Assembly: GCA_017590115.1 (NCBI GenBank)
Contig: JAGGNK010008670.1
Coordinates: 3,100,001-3,164,000 of the forward strand
DNA length: 64,000 nucleotides
Direction of reading: 5' to 3'
Source of the DNA: Montifringilla adamsi
Taxonomy: Eukaryota > Chordata > Aves > Passeriformes > Passeridae
Under the pieces are notes generated by a model, which searched no databases, had not been told where the DNA came from, and was given only the letters and a program-made list of their open reading frames with translations. The first letter of the stretch is position 1, and every line of letters starts with the position of its first letter. Of the stretch, positions 27,856-61,923 are shown in pieces. The position numbers and the translations under genes were made by a program.

Positions 27856-30800
27856 CTAAAGCAATCTCTGCCTTATTACTGTACTGTAAGAAAGTAATTC
27901 TGATCTCAGAAGTGTTAACAGAAGTGAATAATAACTCTCCTGGCTAGAGGGACGTTACCTAAATGTAAATGGAGCCAATGTTGATTGCAAGGCTGCAGCC
28001 AATATTATTTTGTAGGAAAACAAGCTGGTTTGTATGTCACACTTGCTTTCAGTTCATGCACTGCAGACTCCTCTTCTGAAATCCTGATGCATTTTAATTA
28101 ACTTTCTTCATCATCTTGACATAGCTATACCATAGCCTGATCTCTTTTCTTCTGAAGTCCTCGTGAAGGGAGCTGGACAAGGTAAGGAAGAATTAACTTC
28201 TGCTTTTGAAATGGTGTTTCACACAGTGTACTTTTTAAATTTAGTTTTTCTGGGATGATTTAAAGACTGTCATTGTTCATTGTGTTTTGTTAAGGATATT
28301 TGAAAACTTTCCTGAGTTGGTTGATGGGCTTTTAAAAGGCATTGAGCAAAATCTCCTCCAGAGATGCACAATTTCTAGGTACTTCTCCTGCAGTGCTCCC
28401 TATTCCAGCAGCCCTAAGTAGTGAAGAGTTCCTGTTCTGTTTTTGTTTCTCCTTAATTAGTTGTGTCTTTTAGTCCTCCTACTTTGGAAGGTTTAAAATT
28501 GGCTGTGAGAGCTTGTATAATGCCAGGCAAAGTACACAGACTAATGTAATGTATCTGAAGTGACTTGATGTATAAATAGGCAGTTGCAAGAAAAATGCTT
28601 GAAACACTGCATTCCAAGCTCACTTGCTGTAAATGCTTCCACAGGATGTATTATTAATACATTCTGGTGCTGCTGAAGCTGTAATATCACCATGCATTAC
28701 AGCAATATCTGTGACATAAGTGACAGCTTTCATCACTTATAAAACTACGCTCCAGTACATGCAGGGATCTTGCCTTTAGACTCCAACTGCAGTGATTGCA
28801 TCTGGCAGTTGCATATGGTGAAACTTAGCTACTGCCCTTTTAATTAAATTATAGTGGGAGCTTGATGATCAGCTGATTTTCCCAGGAAAATAACAGAAAT
28901 GGGACTTACTGTAAGTAAGGAAATTTGTGGTACGTGCAAGAGCAGGCAAGAAGTTGTTCTTGTGTCTAAAATAACTGATTGCAGTGTTCTATCTCTGCTG
29001 CTTCTGATGGAAAGAGACTATTACAGAATTAGATCTCACCCTTCCTTTCCCAGATAGCCCTAAGGAAATCTGAGGGAGGAAAAGAAATGCTGCTGTCTCT
29101 TTTGGTGCATCTTCCCTGGATGGTTGCACCCTGAGTGGAGTACTGCATTGGCCTTTTCAGTGAAAAGTCAAGTCATTGCAGAGTCACACATTGTAGAGTG
29201 TGTCATAATTGGTTCTGGAGAGCCTCTGAGAGCCACCTTCCCCTCCTGTGTCTGGGCACTGTCCCTCCTTCCAGCAGTCAGGTCAACATCTTCACCCCCA
29301 GGGAGAGACCTCGTTCGGAGAGCTGTGCAGGACTGACAGCCCTCGCTGGGGCAGGAGTGGATGGTGAAACCACCACAACCAAGCAGGCTGTGCCTAACTA
29401 AGATAATTCTGTGGAACTTGCCAGGTAAACCCCCTTTTGGTCTGCTGGAAGCAGATCCTGTGTAGTATCTGGAGCTCTCCCCAGTCAGACTGTGTTGGCT
29501 TTGTCAGATGAGCCACAGGCGCTCCCCCAGTTCTGAACCTTTCAGAATCCCCAAGTTCCATAATGCTTCAAATTTTCTACTTCACAGAGCTTGTGGGTTT
29601 TGTGTTTTCTTATTTATAGCTCTTACTTTGTGGGGCACGCTGGAGCTGTCAAAAATAAGGCATTCTGCCAAAGTATTTCTAAAAATTTGTTTCTCTTAGA
29701 CAGAAGAAACAAACAGAGAAATTGTATATGAGTCCTCCCAATTGCAGGCCTTAGAGCAGTGGATTTGGAAACAAGACCACCTTTTTTAATTGTCTAGACA
29801 TGTATTTAGATGTTCGCTTTAGGCTATTCAAATTTAAGTATTTTGGACATGGCTTCTCAGCATCTCTTTTTATTTTTTAATTAGAGCTGAGGGAATATGC
29901 TTGAGGAAGCGCAATTAAGACAACTTTGGCTTGCATAATTGCCTCAGCAGGTTAGTGAGTCAGTGCCAAGCTCCATGAAAGTTTAAAAACATTTGGGATT
30001 CAATGGAAAAAAATTGTCAATATGAAATTTTTCAGTGTAACATTTGCCTTTCAGGTTTTCTCAATGCTGCTGGTGCCATGGGGTCAGTTAAAAAACAGGA
30101 ATAAAGAATGCTGATGGGCATGACTTGGCTGTGTGTTGGAGAGCAGGGTTTTAGTGTGGTCGAAACACTTCCTATGGAATGACTGGTCCTTGTCTTAGTC
30201 ACTCTGTACTGGAGTTTTAAACACCCCACTATTTCCTATATCATTATTGTGCTGCTCTCTAATGAAATTAACCTCAAAGTTTCCTGCTCCAGAAGGCAAT
30301 GACACCATAATTTACAGATGGTGACAAAATCCCTTAACTTATTAATAAATGTTTGTGCAGATTGAGATAGAGATGTCATTGCACTGGGACAAACTGATTC
30401 CAACAAGCTCAGTGCTTCCACGTGTGTCTGTAGAGCCTCTGCTTGACAAGGTCAGATGCTCACATAGGCTAAGGGCAAACATTTTTTAGGGATAAACATT
30501 TTTTTGCAGCAGAGAAGATGTGAGTACATCCCCTAACAAGAAGGGGCTGCCTTGCTGGCTAAATGGAACACGTGTCACAGTGAGCAGTGATGTGCCTGCC
30601 TGCTTTCCAAGGAATGTAGAATTTCCCAGGCTTGTCACCACTTCCAGGGACTGCACTACTGATCCCCAAAGTACTTTGTAGATCCCTTCCTGCGCTGCCT
30701 GCGCTGTCCTCAATAGCCAGTTGGTTATCTATTAAGTTGTAGCTTGAGGCATTTAATGGCTATTTAGTTATTTTCCCATTTCCTTGGCTGTACTCTGCTG

Positions 30801-33800
30801 GTTCTAAGCAGCAACACCTCGTGAGTTGTGTGTGTGGTGCTGTGAGGATTGGTATTTGATTTGCTGCTGTCACCCCCAGGCAGGCTCTGTGTGAGCACAT
30901 CCCAGTGAGCTGGGTGAGCACTGTGGATCCCAGCAGGATGTTTGATCCTAGCACTGCTGTCCCCTGCACACCTGCCTGTTGTCCTGGCTGTGGAAAAATT
31001 ATTTCTGAGGTGGAGCCAGCTCAGGTTTGAGCTTTATTTCACAGTTGCTGTGCTGGAGGGAGAGAGGGGCTGGGTGCTGGGGAGGAAAAGGGAGATGAGC
31101 ACAGTGAGCAGCGGATGGGAGCAAGTGTCACATTGCTTCTGTGGGGGTTTGTTGTGGTAAGACCACAAGGTTCTGGAGGTGAAAATGCTTTTGCTCCAGT
31201 AGTGCTGGCTAGAGGTGCAATTTTTGCCCAACCTTCAAATAAAAATCTGAGAGGTTGTATTGCTGGACGAAGCAGAAGGGACTGAAAAGGCCATTCTTGT
31301 GTTGTTCTGCAGTGGATCAGGTGGGTTTGTAAGCAGCTTGAGGTTTGTGGCAGCAGCCACATTCCCCTGTTGTTGTAGGGCCTGAGGCAAGCCTGAACTA
31401 GCTGGGAGCAAATCGTGGACATGTCTGGGAGCCTCCTCTGCACATCCTTCAGGGTAGCCATGACAACCATTCCTGGTCTGGAGAGCAGCTGAGGATCTCA
31501 CCCACTGCTCCTGCATCCCCTGGGCTGGGATGGGGCTCTGGGGGTTCTTTGTGAGGGGAAGTTGGGTTCATTGTCTAAGCTCTGCTCATTTTCTAAGCTC
31601 TTATTATTGGTTAGGTGGTGCCTCTCTCTGGTATTCATTGGTAGATGTGATTGCCAACAAGAAATCATCAGAGTAAATGTGCCTGCAGCAATTGTCATAT
31701 TTAACAACTGGCAAAGCAGTAGTAGCTGAATTACACCAAAATCACATCCTTCCATGATTCACCTGCCACAAGCATGGCACTGTTCTGGTTGGGTTTGGGG
31801 GGAAGGAGAATCCCCCAGTTCCTGCCTGCATCCACAATGGGTTTTTCCCCTGACCCAGCAGGTCTTGTTCCCTGAGCAAATCCGTCTGTTGCTTTATCAA
31901 ATTGTCCTGCCAGACTTCTGTCTGCTCCTGCAGCTGCTCTTTGCAGGAGACAATGTAATCAGTGCTGTTACCACACTTGTTTTCCTCCCAGGGTTTTTTT
32001 TTTTAACACACTGATCAGGAATCAGCAGTTTTTCTCATTTGTACTTCCCACACCTTTGGTGTTTAGCTTGCAGGTAGCCAAGAGTAATCTTGAAGGCAAC
32101 TAATCTTAGTTTAGTCTCTGTGTGCTGAGGAACCAAGGCAATGTATCACAGCTTTATTTTGTAGGTTTTTAAAGCCATAAGTTAGTTTCTTTATAAAACC
32201 CTCTGTAAAGGTGTAAAAGAAAAGGAAATTATAACCCATTTTTTCAACCTGTCTGACAAGTACAAGCTACTAGATTTCAACCCTTAATTGAATTTTTGGC
32301 ACCTTCCTACGCCGAGTCCAGGTCTCGCTGTTTCAAAATCCGTGGTACCTCATGTCTGTGAACTCAGTTGGAGTTTGTTGATAGGATATCTCAAAATATC
32401 TCAGCTTACAGAGAGCGCCTGCCCCTTCTGCTTTTTACTGGAACCGAATAATTCAGAGTTTGTGGGTGTGAGGGGGCGAATTTGTTCTGCTTCCTCTTAG
32501 TCATCCCAGCCTTATGCTGGGGAAAGGCAAGAGCTGGAGAAGCAGTCCTGTATTTATCAGATGAATGTTTTTCTTCAGCCATCAGAAGAATGGGTGTCCC
32601 TTGTGCCCGTGCACATCTGGGCTGGTCCCAGGGCAGGTGAGCAGCAGCCCTGAGCTGGTTGTGGCCACTTGGGGAAATGTGCTGGGCTGAGTTTTGGGGC
32701 TGGTGATATCTTTGTAGGTGTTTTCTGAAATGTTGAATTAAAAAGTTTCCTGGAAATTGAACCAGGTGTGACCTCAATGCCAGTACCTGTTGAAGGATGG
32801 AGATCTGGAATTTTGTTTGTTTTAGTGTTCCATCACTGCTTTTTTTTCCCCTGAGAACAGTTGCAAGCCAGAACAAAACTGATATTCTCTGACAAACCTC
32901 TGTAGCAAGTGAGGATTTGTGATACACAACCGATTTTCTAGAAGAGGCTGTAGCAAGGAGAAATTGTTTGTGCTGATTCCTTGATTACCTGTTAGGAGAG
33001 GGGTGTTCATGCAACAATTGATGAAATCAAACAAAACTCAGGATGTGTCTGACACACCCTCAAATGAGAAGTCATACCTTTGGCCATAATTACTGTGTGG
33101 CTGAGGAGTGAAAGCATTTTTAACAGGTTTTTTTTTTTTATTCTTATATTTAGCCAGTGAAAGCAAAATGTACACAGTAACATTTGAAACTGATGATTGT
33201 TGATTTTTAGACATTGTTCAGTGGGGACATTGACTCCTTTCCCAGTGCTGCAGGATTATTTAACCAGATTGCATTGATGCAGATCAGCAGTGACAGACTG
33301 TGCTGGGGATGTCTGAGGAAGACAGAAAAGGCTGAGTAAAATTTTGATGATACTCCCAGGGACTGTTTAAGTTCCTGGATGTGCATTACATAATGTTCAG
33401 CTTCATTTCCTTCACTTGAAGTGTGTTTGTGAGTAGGGTCCAGGCAATTTAAAGATGCTCTCAGTGCTGTTGCAGTGACAATCCAGGGTGTGGGCTCTGA
33501 CTGGACGGGGATGCTGAGAAGGAAGATGCTGCTCCAGAATCAGTCCCAGCTCTTGGTGGGACCCAGCCCTCCTGCCTGAGGAAGCACAGACCCCAAAGTA
33601 ATCCAGCCTGCAGCCAGGCAGGATTAGAGGAGCAGGAACTGCTCTGGCTGGAATGATAATTAAGAGCTGGATTCCCAGTTGTCAGCAGAGCAGTGTGAGC
33701 ATGAGCCAGAAGTGTGAGAGGAATTGAACTGAGGAATTTACCATGGACGTTTCCCATTAGATGGATGAGATGAGACCATTTTCACACTGGCTGGCAAGGA

Positions 33801-35054
33801 TTGATCTGTGGTGTTTTACAGCCTCCTCCCCACTGACCAGCACCCACAGATCTTTAGTTTGCTTTAAAGCACCTTCCCTTGCATTGGACTCATTCATTTA
33901 TTTTTGTTTTTTCACTTTGGAGAGCATTGCCAGCAAAGGAGCTGATAAATTCTCTGCCTCTATGCATGTGTTCATTCCTGCCTCACTATCTTCCTTTCCC
34001 CTTGGTGATATGAGGAACTTCACTGTAAACTTCATTAGAAAGCCTCTCTAGACTAAAATGATCTGGAAGGGCTGGAGAGGAAATCAAAATTGTTTGGGTT
34101 TAATTCATTCCTACTGGGAACTTCTATTCTGCACAGTTCAGCCTCTTGTGTTGCCATCAGTGGGATTTGGCTTGTAGTTAAAAACATAAGTTTGGTACTT
34201 TGTCTTGTTAAGAGCATTTCAGTATAAATTTTATTTGTCTCCATCTATTTTCTGTCCAACTAAATAATGAAAAGTAATATAACATAATTGCTTCACATGA
34301 GGAGCTTTTGGTGAGTGGTCACAAAGAAATATGATTTTGATTTGTATGTAATGTTGGGGTTCCAGCATTGTCTAATAACAAGTATTTTATTACCTTTCAG
34401 ACAGTCTGACCTGCATGTTAAACACTTAATTAAGATGTATAAATTTCTCCCCTCCTTTCACTGTGCAATTATTTAAGCCTGTCTGGCAGTAGTACACAGG
34501 ACAGAGATCAGTGATGGAGTGCTGAGCAGCTGCCTCTGCAACTGCAAGGCTGGGGAACTTCCCTTTCTGAAATTTGCAGATTATTTCACATCTGTTTTAA
34601 CCACGTCAGGTCTCCAAGTGAGCTCAAGCTGCTCTTGATCCAGGAGTGGAAAGCTTCAGCTCTCTGTGTAATTGCATCCACACTGAGCTGCACAACTTGT
34701 TTGTATAGATTAGAGTGGGAGAGCTCCCAAATTTGGGCTCATCCTCAACAAAAGCAAGATGAGCTCCTGCTTATCTATTTCCTGAGTGCCGTTTTTGGTG
34801 CCACTATAGACCTGTGTGAGGGAGCTTTGTTAAGCTTTTCTTGCCTTGTGCAGCTTTTAGGATAAGAGAATAATACCTGTGCTCAGTCTATCATGGTGAT
34901 GTGCTGGCTCAAGTCTTATGTAACTCTGGCAGGGGCATGCTCCAGGGCTTTTAAATAAAGAAATCTACAATGCCCATGATCACAGAGAAATCCAGTTATT
35001 TTCTAAAGCAGAAACCCTAATATCCTTAAGTCAATAGTTTATAAATGGATAGGT

Positions 35055-35079
35055 AAAAAAAAAAAAAAAAAAAAAAAAA
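35055..35079 (+). repeat. A25 homopolymer
   Basis: 25 consecutive A in SERPINI1 intron 1, the longest A run in the window. No convincing flanking target-site duplication. Confidence 0.9.
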
Positions 35080-37048
35080 CTGCTATTAAGCAGTTTTGTT
35101 GGGGAAGTTTGCGGCATGTTGGTAATGTTTGGGGTTATAAATAGTGTCTCAGTGTTCCTGAAATAAATTATGATGGTCAGACTGGTGTTTTGTGCTGGGT
35201 AGTTCTCTCAGTGCCCTGGAACATGCAGGCAGAAGGATTAAAGCTGATGCTTTAGGCTTCTGTGACTTTTCTGTGCTGTTCCTAAACAGAATAAGAACCT
35301 TCAGTGGACATTTTTGCTGTCTTGCTAAGAATCAGAGGAAGACTGATCAAGTAATACACAGAAGTGAAGTGATGCCACCACAGATAATTTATTGGGAATT
35401 TAGGAAGGGGAATATTTCTTACATATGTGGAATGGAGATGAGGGGCAGGGGAGAGGCAAGGCTCTCCTTTTCCCCTGAACCATGTGGCATTGCTGCACTG
35501 GCTCATCTCTTCAATTTTCTCAGTTCAGGACTGAACAAAAGGCTGATGGAGGCTGGGGGACAGGAGGAATCTTAACTAGTGCTGGCACCAGTGGCTGCCA
35601 AGGCACGTGTGTGTACCCTGTTGTTCTTTGTATTTTCTCAGCTATAAAATGCGAGTAATAACACTTAAATTATGGATCATTCAGCGCCGTGTGAGTGAAT
35701 TAGATAATGCTACACAGGCCTTTGAAGATGAAATGCAGAATATAAATGTTGTATAAAGCTCACTTTGTGCCATGTCTATAAAACCTGGTAATGCAGCCCC
35801 AGGATTGCTGGGAAGCATAAGGAGAGGCACTTGGGCTGGCTGCATGCAAATTGATTCGGTGGAGCAGCAGCATTCACACAAATCTGGGCTGCGCTGACGA
35901 GCCCTGCAGCCTGGCACAAGAACTTGTAAACACTTGTGGGTAAAGCTCTGAGCCTTGTCCTGTCCAGCCCCCTGCTTCAGGAGGATTTGCTCTGCTGTGC
36001 CTTGGAGGCAGAGTGGCAGAGGGAAGGAGTTGGAACGGGAGCTCTGGTGGTTGCTGTTTCTCACCCAAGGCTTGCAGCAGTAGTGGGTCGCATGCCAAGG
36101 TAGCACGGAGTTTAAAGGGAAATAAAAATGGAAGGATGGAGTTACACATTCCCTGCTCCAGGAGCTGGAATTTTACTATCAGTAGCTGTGTGAGCTAAAC
36201 TGGGGTAGAGTGAGAACTGTTGCTTACCCCAGAGCATTTCAGAAAAGCTTGGGGGATGGATTAGTCAGAAGCATCACCCTTTTTTAAATTTAGTTTCCTT
36301 CCTTGTTCCCACTGTTGGATCTTTCTCTCTGTACAGTACCTTTATCCTCTGAGCGGGGGTTGACTCCCAGCTAGCAGAGCTACCCAACTTCTCACTGTTA
36401 TTTACTAACAAAAGGGGGTTTATTTGGTAACTAAGGCATGATTGATTTTTTTTTTTCTTTCAAAGAATTTTTGGCTGCTTGCCACATGTTTTGCAACTGA
36501 GCAACATCACGGAACAGTAACTTTGTCACGGGTGTCAGCAAGCTCTCTGGCAGTGTTTGAAAAAGTTTTACCTGTTGGGGGCTTCAAGTGACTTAGATAA
36601 ATGAGTTCCATCTTACTAGAAGATCAAATTAAAGAAATAGTAGATTTCTGGGTCTTCTTGGTGGAAAAGTGCAGAAACACAAACCAGTTCCAGGTCAGCA
36701 CTGCTAAACAACCCCAGTTCCAAAGGGAAGGAGGGAGGGGGTTGCTGTCTTTGGGGTCTTTTCTGTAGAAGCTCTGAGTGTTTTGTTGGTCTGGGGCTGG
36801 AAGATTTCACAAACATACCATTACATAAGGGAGGAGGTTGCTTTTGTGTGAAAATACATCATAACTTCTGTTTTAATAGTGTCTCCTCCAAGTAACTGCA
36901 TTGTGCTTTGAACTCTAGGCATGTTCTTTCCCCACAGATTTAAGACTAAAAAGTTGACTGTTTTTCTTTCCCTCAAACTGAATTTTATATTATCCAATTT
37001 ATATTATTTTGTCTCAAATTTACCTTGCAGACCTTAAAATCTCAAGCC

Positions 37049-57928
<20,880 letters not shown>

Positions 57929-58150
57929 CTGCCACCAGCTACCAGAAGGAGGAGATAAGCACATAAAGTTTGAAGTTAATATATTTAAGGTTTGCTGTGT
58001 TTTCCCCCAAGACACTGTTTCAAAACGCTTTTGGATCTAACTGTGTGCAAGTCAGTTCCCAGAGGAAAGCTTACAGTATTAAAGTAATGGTTCTGTTTCT
58101 GTCATTGTGATTGCCGTGTCCTTAAAATAAAGTTGTGTACATGTCAACAA
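57929..58150 (+). other. SERPINI1: SERPINI1 3' untranslated region
   Basis: About 220 nt from the stop codon to the inferred cleavage site after the AATAAA at 58126. No structured element or microRNA site could be named. Confidence 0.75.
58126..58131 (+). terminator. SERPINI1: SERPINI1 poly(A) signal AATAAA
   Basis: Canonical hexamer about 200 nt after the stop, followed by T/G-rich sequence (gttgtgtac, attgtttcttgttc). A second AATAAA at 58535-58540 could serve a longer form. Confidence 0.8.
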
Positions 58151-58702
58151 TTGTTTCTTGTTCTAGTGAGTTGTAAAGCAGAAAACCGCAAATCCATTAT
58201 TTGTAATTTTTTTACAGTCCAAAGACTGACTTGATCAATGAGCCAGGAGCAGAATGTGTGCAGCTCTGGATAATGCAAATGGCAAAGCTTGGTGGGCATT
58301 TCTAGAGCTGAAGAAGCCCCTGTGGACACTGTGATCTCACCTGTCCCTGGCAGAGCAGGCACATCACAGCCTGCGATGCTCTGCTCGAGCAGAGAAAACT
58401 GAACAGACTGAGCCCAGTGGATTTGATTCTTGCCTGTGGTAGACTTTGTGTGAGCTGTCCCACGTGATTCTCAAGTGCTGCTTTTCTGGATGCTCCTGCA
58501 TGTGGCTGCCACTGACCCCCTAAGTGTTGATGCCAATAAAACCCGATCGATCGCATGGATATCTGAGACCTGTCAGTGTAGAAAGCTCTGTGTGTGACTG
58601 AAGTAAAGGAGTTCACTAGTAATGCCATTTGTGTGGACATGTTTTTTCTCCCCCACAGCACTCTTCAATGTCTCATTTCAGGGCTCTAGAATGTTCTTTC
58701 TC

Positions 58703-58719
58703 AAAAAAAAAAAAAAAAA
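58703..58719 (+). repeat. A17 homopolymer
   Basis: 17 consecutive A about 550 bp after the SERPINI1 poly(A) signal. No flanking duplication noticed. Confidence 0.9.
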
Positions 58720-61700
58720 TCCCCACCCCGAATTAATTTTAAGTGTCTTAAAATGTTCGGTTCATAAATAAATATCGAAAGGAACAACATCATCCTTTTC
58801 ATTTCCTAACTTTTCCTTGAGAACAGACTGGCAGGGAGGAGAATGACACCTAGCACAAGGAAATATTAGCAGGGGAATTAGTTGCTGTTTCCATTTGGAA
58901 GAGGAGCAGTACCCACTGTCAGCAGAGAAACATATAATTATTTCCTCCCTCACTGTGCAAAATACAAAAAGAACGGGGGTTATTAAAAAGGTGAGAGAGA
59001 ATAGGAGAAAAGGAGGGAGGAGCTCCTTTGAAACAGATCATGAATACAACCCTTTGGATAATGAATGGGCTTTTCTCAGTCAATAGGAGTTTTCTCTTTG
59101 GAATTCTATGGGAACAAATGCATTTTGGCTGAAGTGCAGTTACAGGCTTCCCTGGCAATCACTCACTTCAGAGCAGCAGGGATACTGCTCCCAAAGTTAT
59201 TGATGCAAGGAGAACTTCCAAAATCTGACACATTGTTCACTCTGCTGCTGGTGCAGCTCCTGCAGGTCAGACCAGGACGTCAGGGATGTTCTCTGTGCAG
59301 CCTGGGAATGCTCCCTTGGAAAAAAGGGCTTTGGAAAACATTTCCAGCCCTGCCCCCTGGAATTGTTTCACAAATGGGGTTCCTGAGTGTGTTGTTGGTG
59401 TTATTACCTTGCTGTATTATAGTCTGGACTTGGTAAGGCAGCTTTTGTATTCAAATTTAGATGAAAATGGTAATTTTAGCTGAAAGTGTTATGCTGGGGA
59501 GGGAAAGGGGAGTGCTGCTCAGAAGGAATAGGCTAATTTTACTAAGTACTGCCTCACTGCAGGTAAAATGAGTTTGCTGTGGGTTACACAAGGACTGGTT
59601 CTTCACATTTAAATAACTCTGTGGACATCCCCTCATGTCTGTAGAAGTCACCATATGCTGAGGATCTCCTGTGGGTTATCTTAGGGGAAACTGTTTTTTA
59701 AGCTTTTGAACATTTTGAACGCTTTTTTCAGGCTATTTTTGTGGTGTTCATTCTGACTGAGAAAGACATGAGAAGCCTTCAGTTGTGTTTATTTTCAGTC
59801 CATCAAAAGTTCTTCCTGACCAATTTTGCCTTTTCTTTGTATCAGTTCCTTGCAACATTCCTTACTAAGGGAAGGGCTGAAAACAGATTGGAGCTAAAGC
59901 TTTGAATTTTGGAAGGACAGCTGCCAGGCAGAAGTATTTATAGAGGATATCAGGCAAATGCACTGAATGCCCCTGCAGCTGGATTGAGCAAAACTACAAT
60001 GGAATGATGCACAACCACAAATTCCAAATCAAACTCCCAGGATTGCCTGAGTGGGCACACAGGAGAACCAGCAGGAACAGAAATGCAAACACTTGTCATT
60101 TCACTTGCTGCTCTCCCAGGCCTTACAGATTCAAAATAACCTTTTTCTGTTCCTTGAAAATTGAGAATTACCTGGTTTGCAACAACATTAATTGATTTAT
60201 TTCTATAGTTTTCAGTAGTAATAATATCTGAAGTATTGTTGCCAGTTCATAGGTATATGGGTGCTGATCCATGATGGTTTTTACTCCAGATTTTGTATAA
60301 TGTTCCTTTCAAAGGTGCCACTGCTTTTTCACAACAAAACTAGCAAAATAATTTTGGGTTTTAGCATCCTTTTTTTGGTAGGTGGAATTTGTCAGTTGTA
60401 GCTCATCTATGAGTTTAGGTGTGTAGCCTTCAAGTGAAAACTGTTTTGTGTTGGAGGCTCTATCAGAAAACCAATCAGTGACACTTCTGTAATTGTGCTG
60501 ACAAAGTGACCCAGGTGTGACAGTGCTGAGATCCTGCTCAGTGCAGCTGGAATTGAGTTGCCTGATGGGATCCTCTTCTCTTCCTTCCACACATGCTAGA
60601 GCCCAGGTGGGAATGCTTTCCAGAGCTGTTCTTGGAAAGATTTTCCCCAAGAATCCCTTCAGCAGTGGTGCTACTACTGAAAATTGATTTATTTTGCTGC
60701 TAGGATCTCACTTGTGCGTGACCTTGAGCACCTGAGGGTTTTTGTGGAGTCTGTATTCAACCAAAATTTGTCATGTCATGTGAGTTAGAATGGGTTTGTT
60801 GCTATTTCAAGCATGAATTTTCATTCTCCTTCCACAAGCCCTGATAGTGGCAGAGTGAGCTTTTTTATCAGTGTGTGGCAACCAAGGACATGAGATTCCT
60901 GAAAGAAATAAGATCTTGGTGTTACACCAGAGACAAACCCAGACTTAGTCAAGGCTCTTGTGGCTAATTTTTATTTGTCAGTGGTGGACAGAAGAAGAAA
61001 CCACAAGATGTCACTCTATCCTAAGGAGCTGAGAAGGACTTTCCTTTTGACAGGAATCCTGTGGGAGTGTTACAAAGCTGGATATGCTGAGCAGAGCTCA
61101 GGCACAGGTGGATCTCAGCACAGTCAATGGGAGATGCTGAGTTTGGAGCATCATTAGCTTCAATTCCTGGGATTAAAAATCACAGGTTGAGGGAACAAAC
61201 CCCCAAATACCTGCTTTGTGTTGCAAACCTCACTCTGATCTTGGTGAGGGATTGCTGGAGGGATGTTCATTGCTCCCAGGGGAATTTTTGTCCTGCATGA
61301 TGCCTTGTGTGCTTGGTGTGAAATGGCAGCAATGGGTTGTTTTTAACCTGTCCCACGGACAGCCCCAGAGCTGTGCTGGGGTTATTTCACTGCTGCAACA
61401 GGACCCAGAATTTCTTTTCTACAAGAGGGAAATAACTGGGATTGACTCATTGACGTGCTGTTCTCTTTTGGTTGTCTCTTAAGTTTCCCCCTTCCCTCTC
61501 TGCCTTGCAGAGTCTCTGGAATTCCTGCCCGAGGAGATTCCCTGGCACAGTGAGGCTCCACCACTCTCAGGGCTTCTCCCTGCCTGGGGAGGAGGCAATA
61601 TTGTTCCTAAAATAACAAACGGTGTTTACAAGCCCGTTCCTGAGTTGTTCCAATGCTTGCTTTTGTCGCTGCAGTGGAAAACAGGAATGCATGGATTGAG

Positions 61701-61895
61701 AGAGATGGATGAGGCAGCCCCAATGCCAGGGCAGGCAGGAGGAAAGCAGTGCCTCGCTGACTCAGACAGCAGCAGCAAGGAGCTGCCTTCCCTCCTGAGC
61801 TGCTCTGCATCCCCTGGCACAGCTGGGGAGGGGCTCTGGGTTGATTTAGCTGGGAAAACTGTCTGGATTTCCCGAGGGTTTTTGGATCAGGGCTC

Positions 61896-61923
61896 CAGAC
61901 AGACAGACAGACAGACAGACAGA
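61896..61923 (+). repeat. (CAGA)7 tetranucleotide microsatellite
   Basis: Seven uninterrupted CAGA units. Likely length-polymorphic. Confidence 0.95.

Larger units (their letters stand above)
13690..37030 (+). other. SERPINI1: SERPINI1 intron 1
   Basis: 23.3 kb between the non-coding exon and the start-codon exon. The first 0.6 kb is CpG island. The rest is T/G-rich on the plus strand, with long T runs, a TA microsatellite, a 91-bp perfect tandem duplication, a poly(A) insertion footprint and a short inverted repeat, each listed separately. No exon of another gene is recognised. Open frames such as those near 19.3-19.8 kb and 32.4-32.9 kb have no recognisable domain. Confidence 0.8.

Noticed and set aside
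28716..28740. Small hairpin with 8-bp perfect arms ATAAGTGA / TCACTTAT, considered as a microRNA-like stem.
   Set aside because: Too short for a microRNA precursor, with no pairing beyond 8 bp; expected by chance in tens of kilobases of AT-rich DNA.
32406..32927. 173-codon minus-strand open frame in SERPINI1 intron 1.
   Set aside because: No domain, biased composition, and no partner exon or conserved motif seen.
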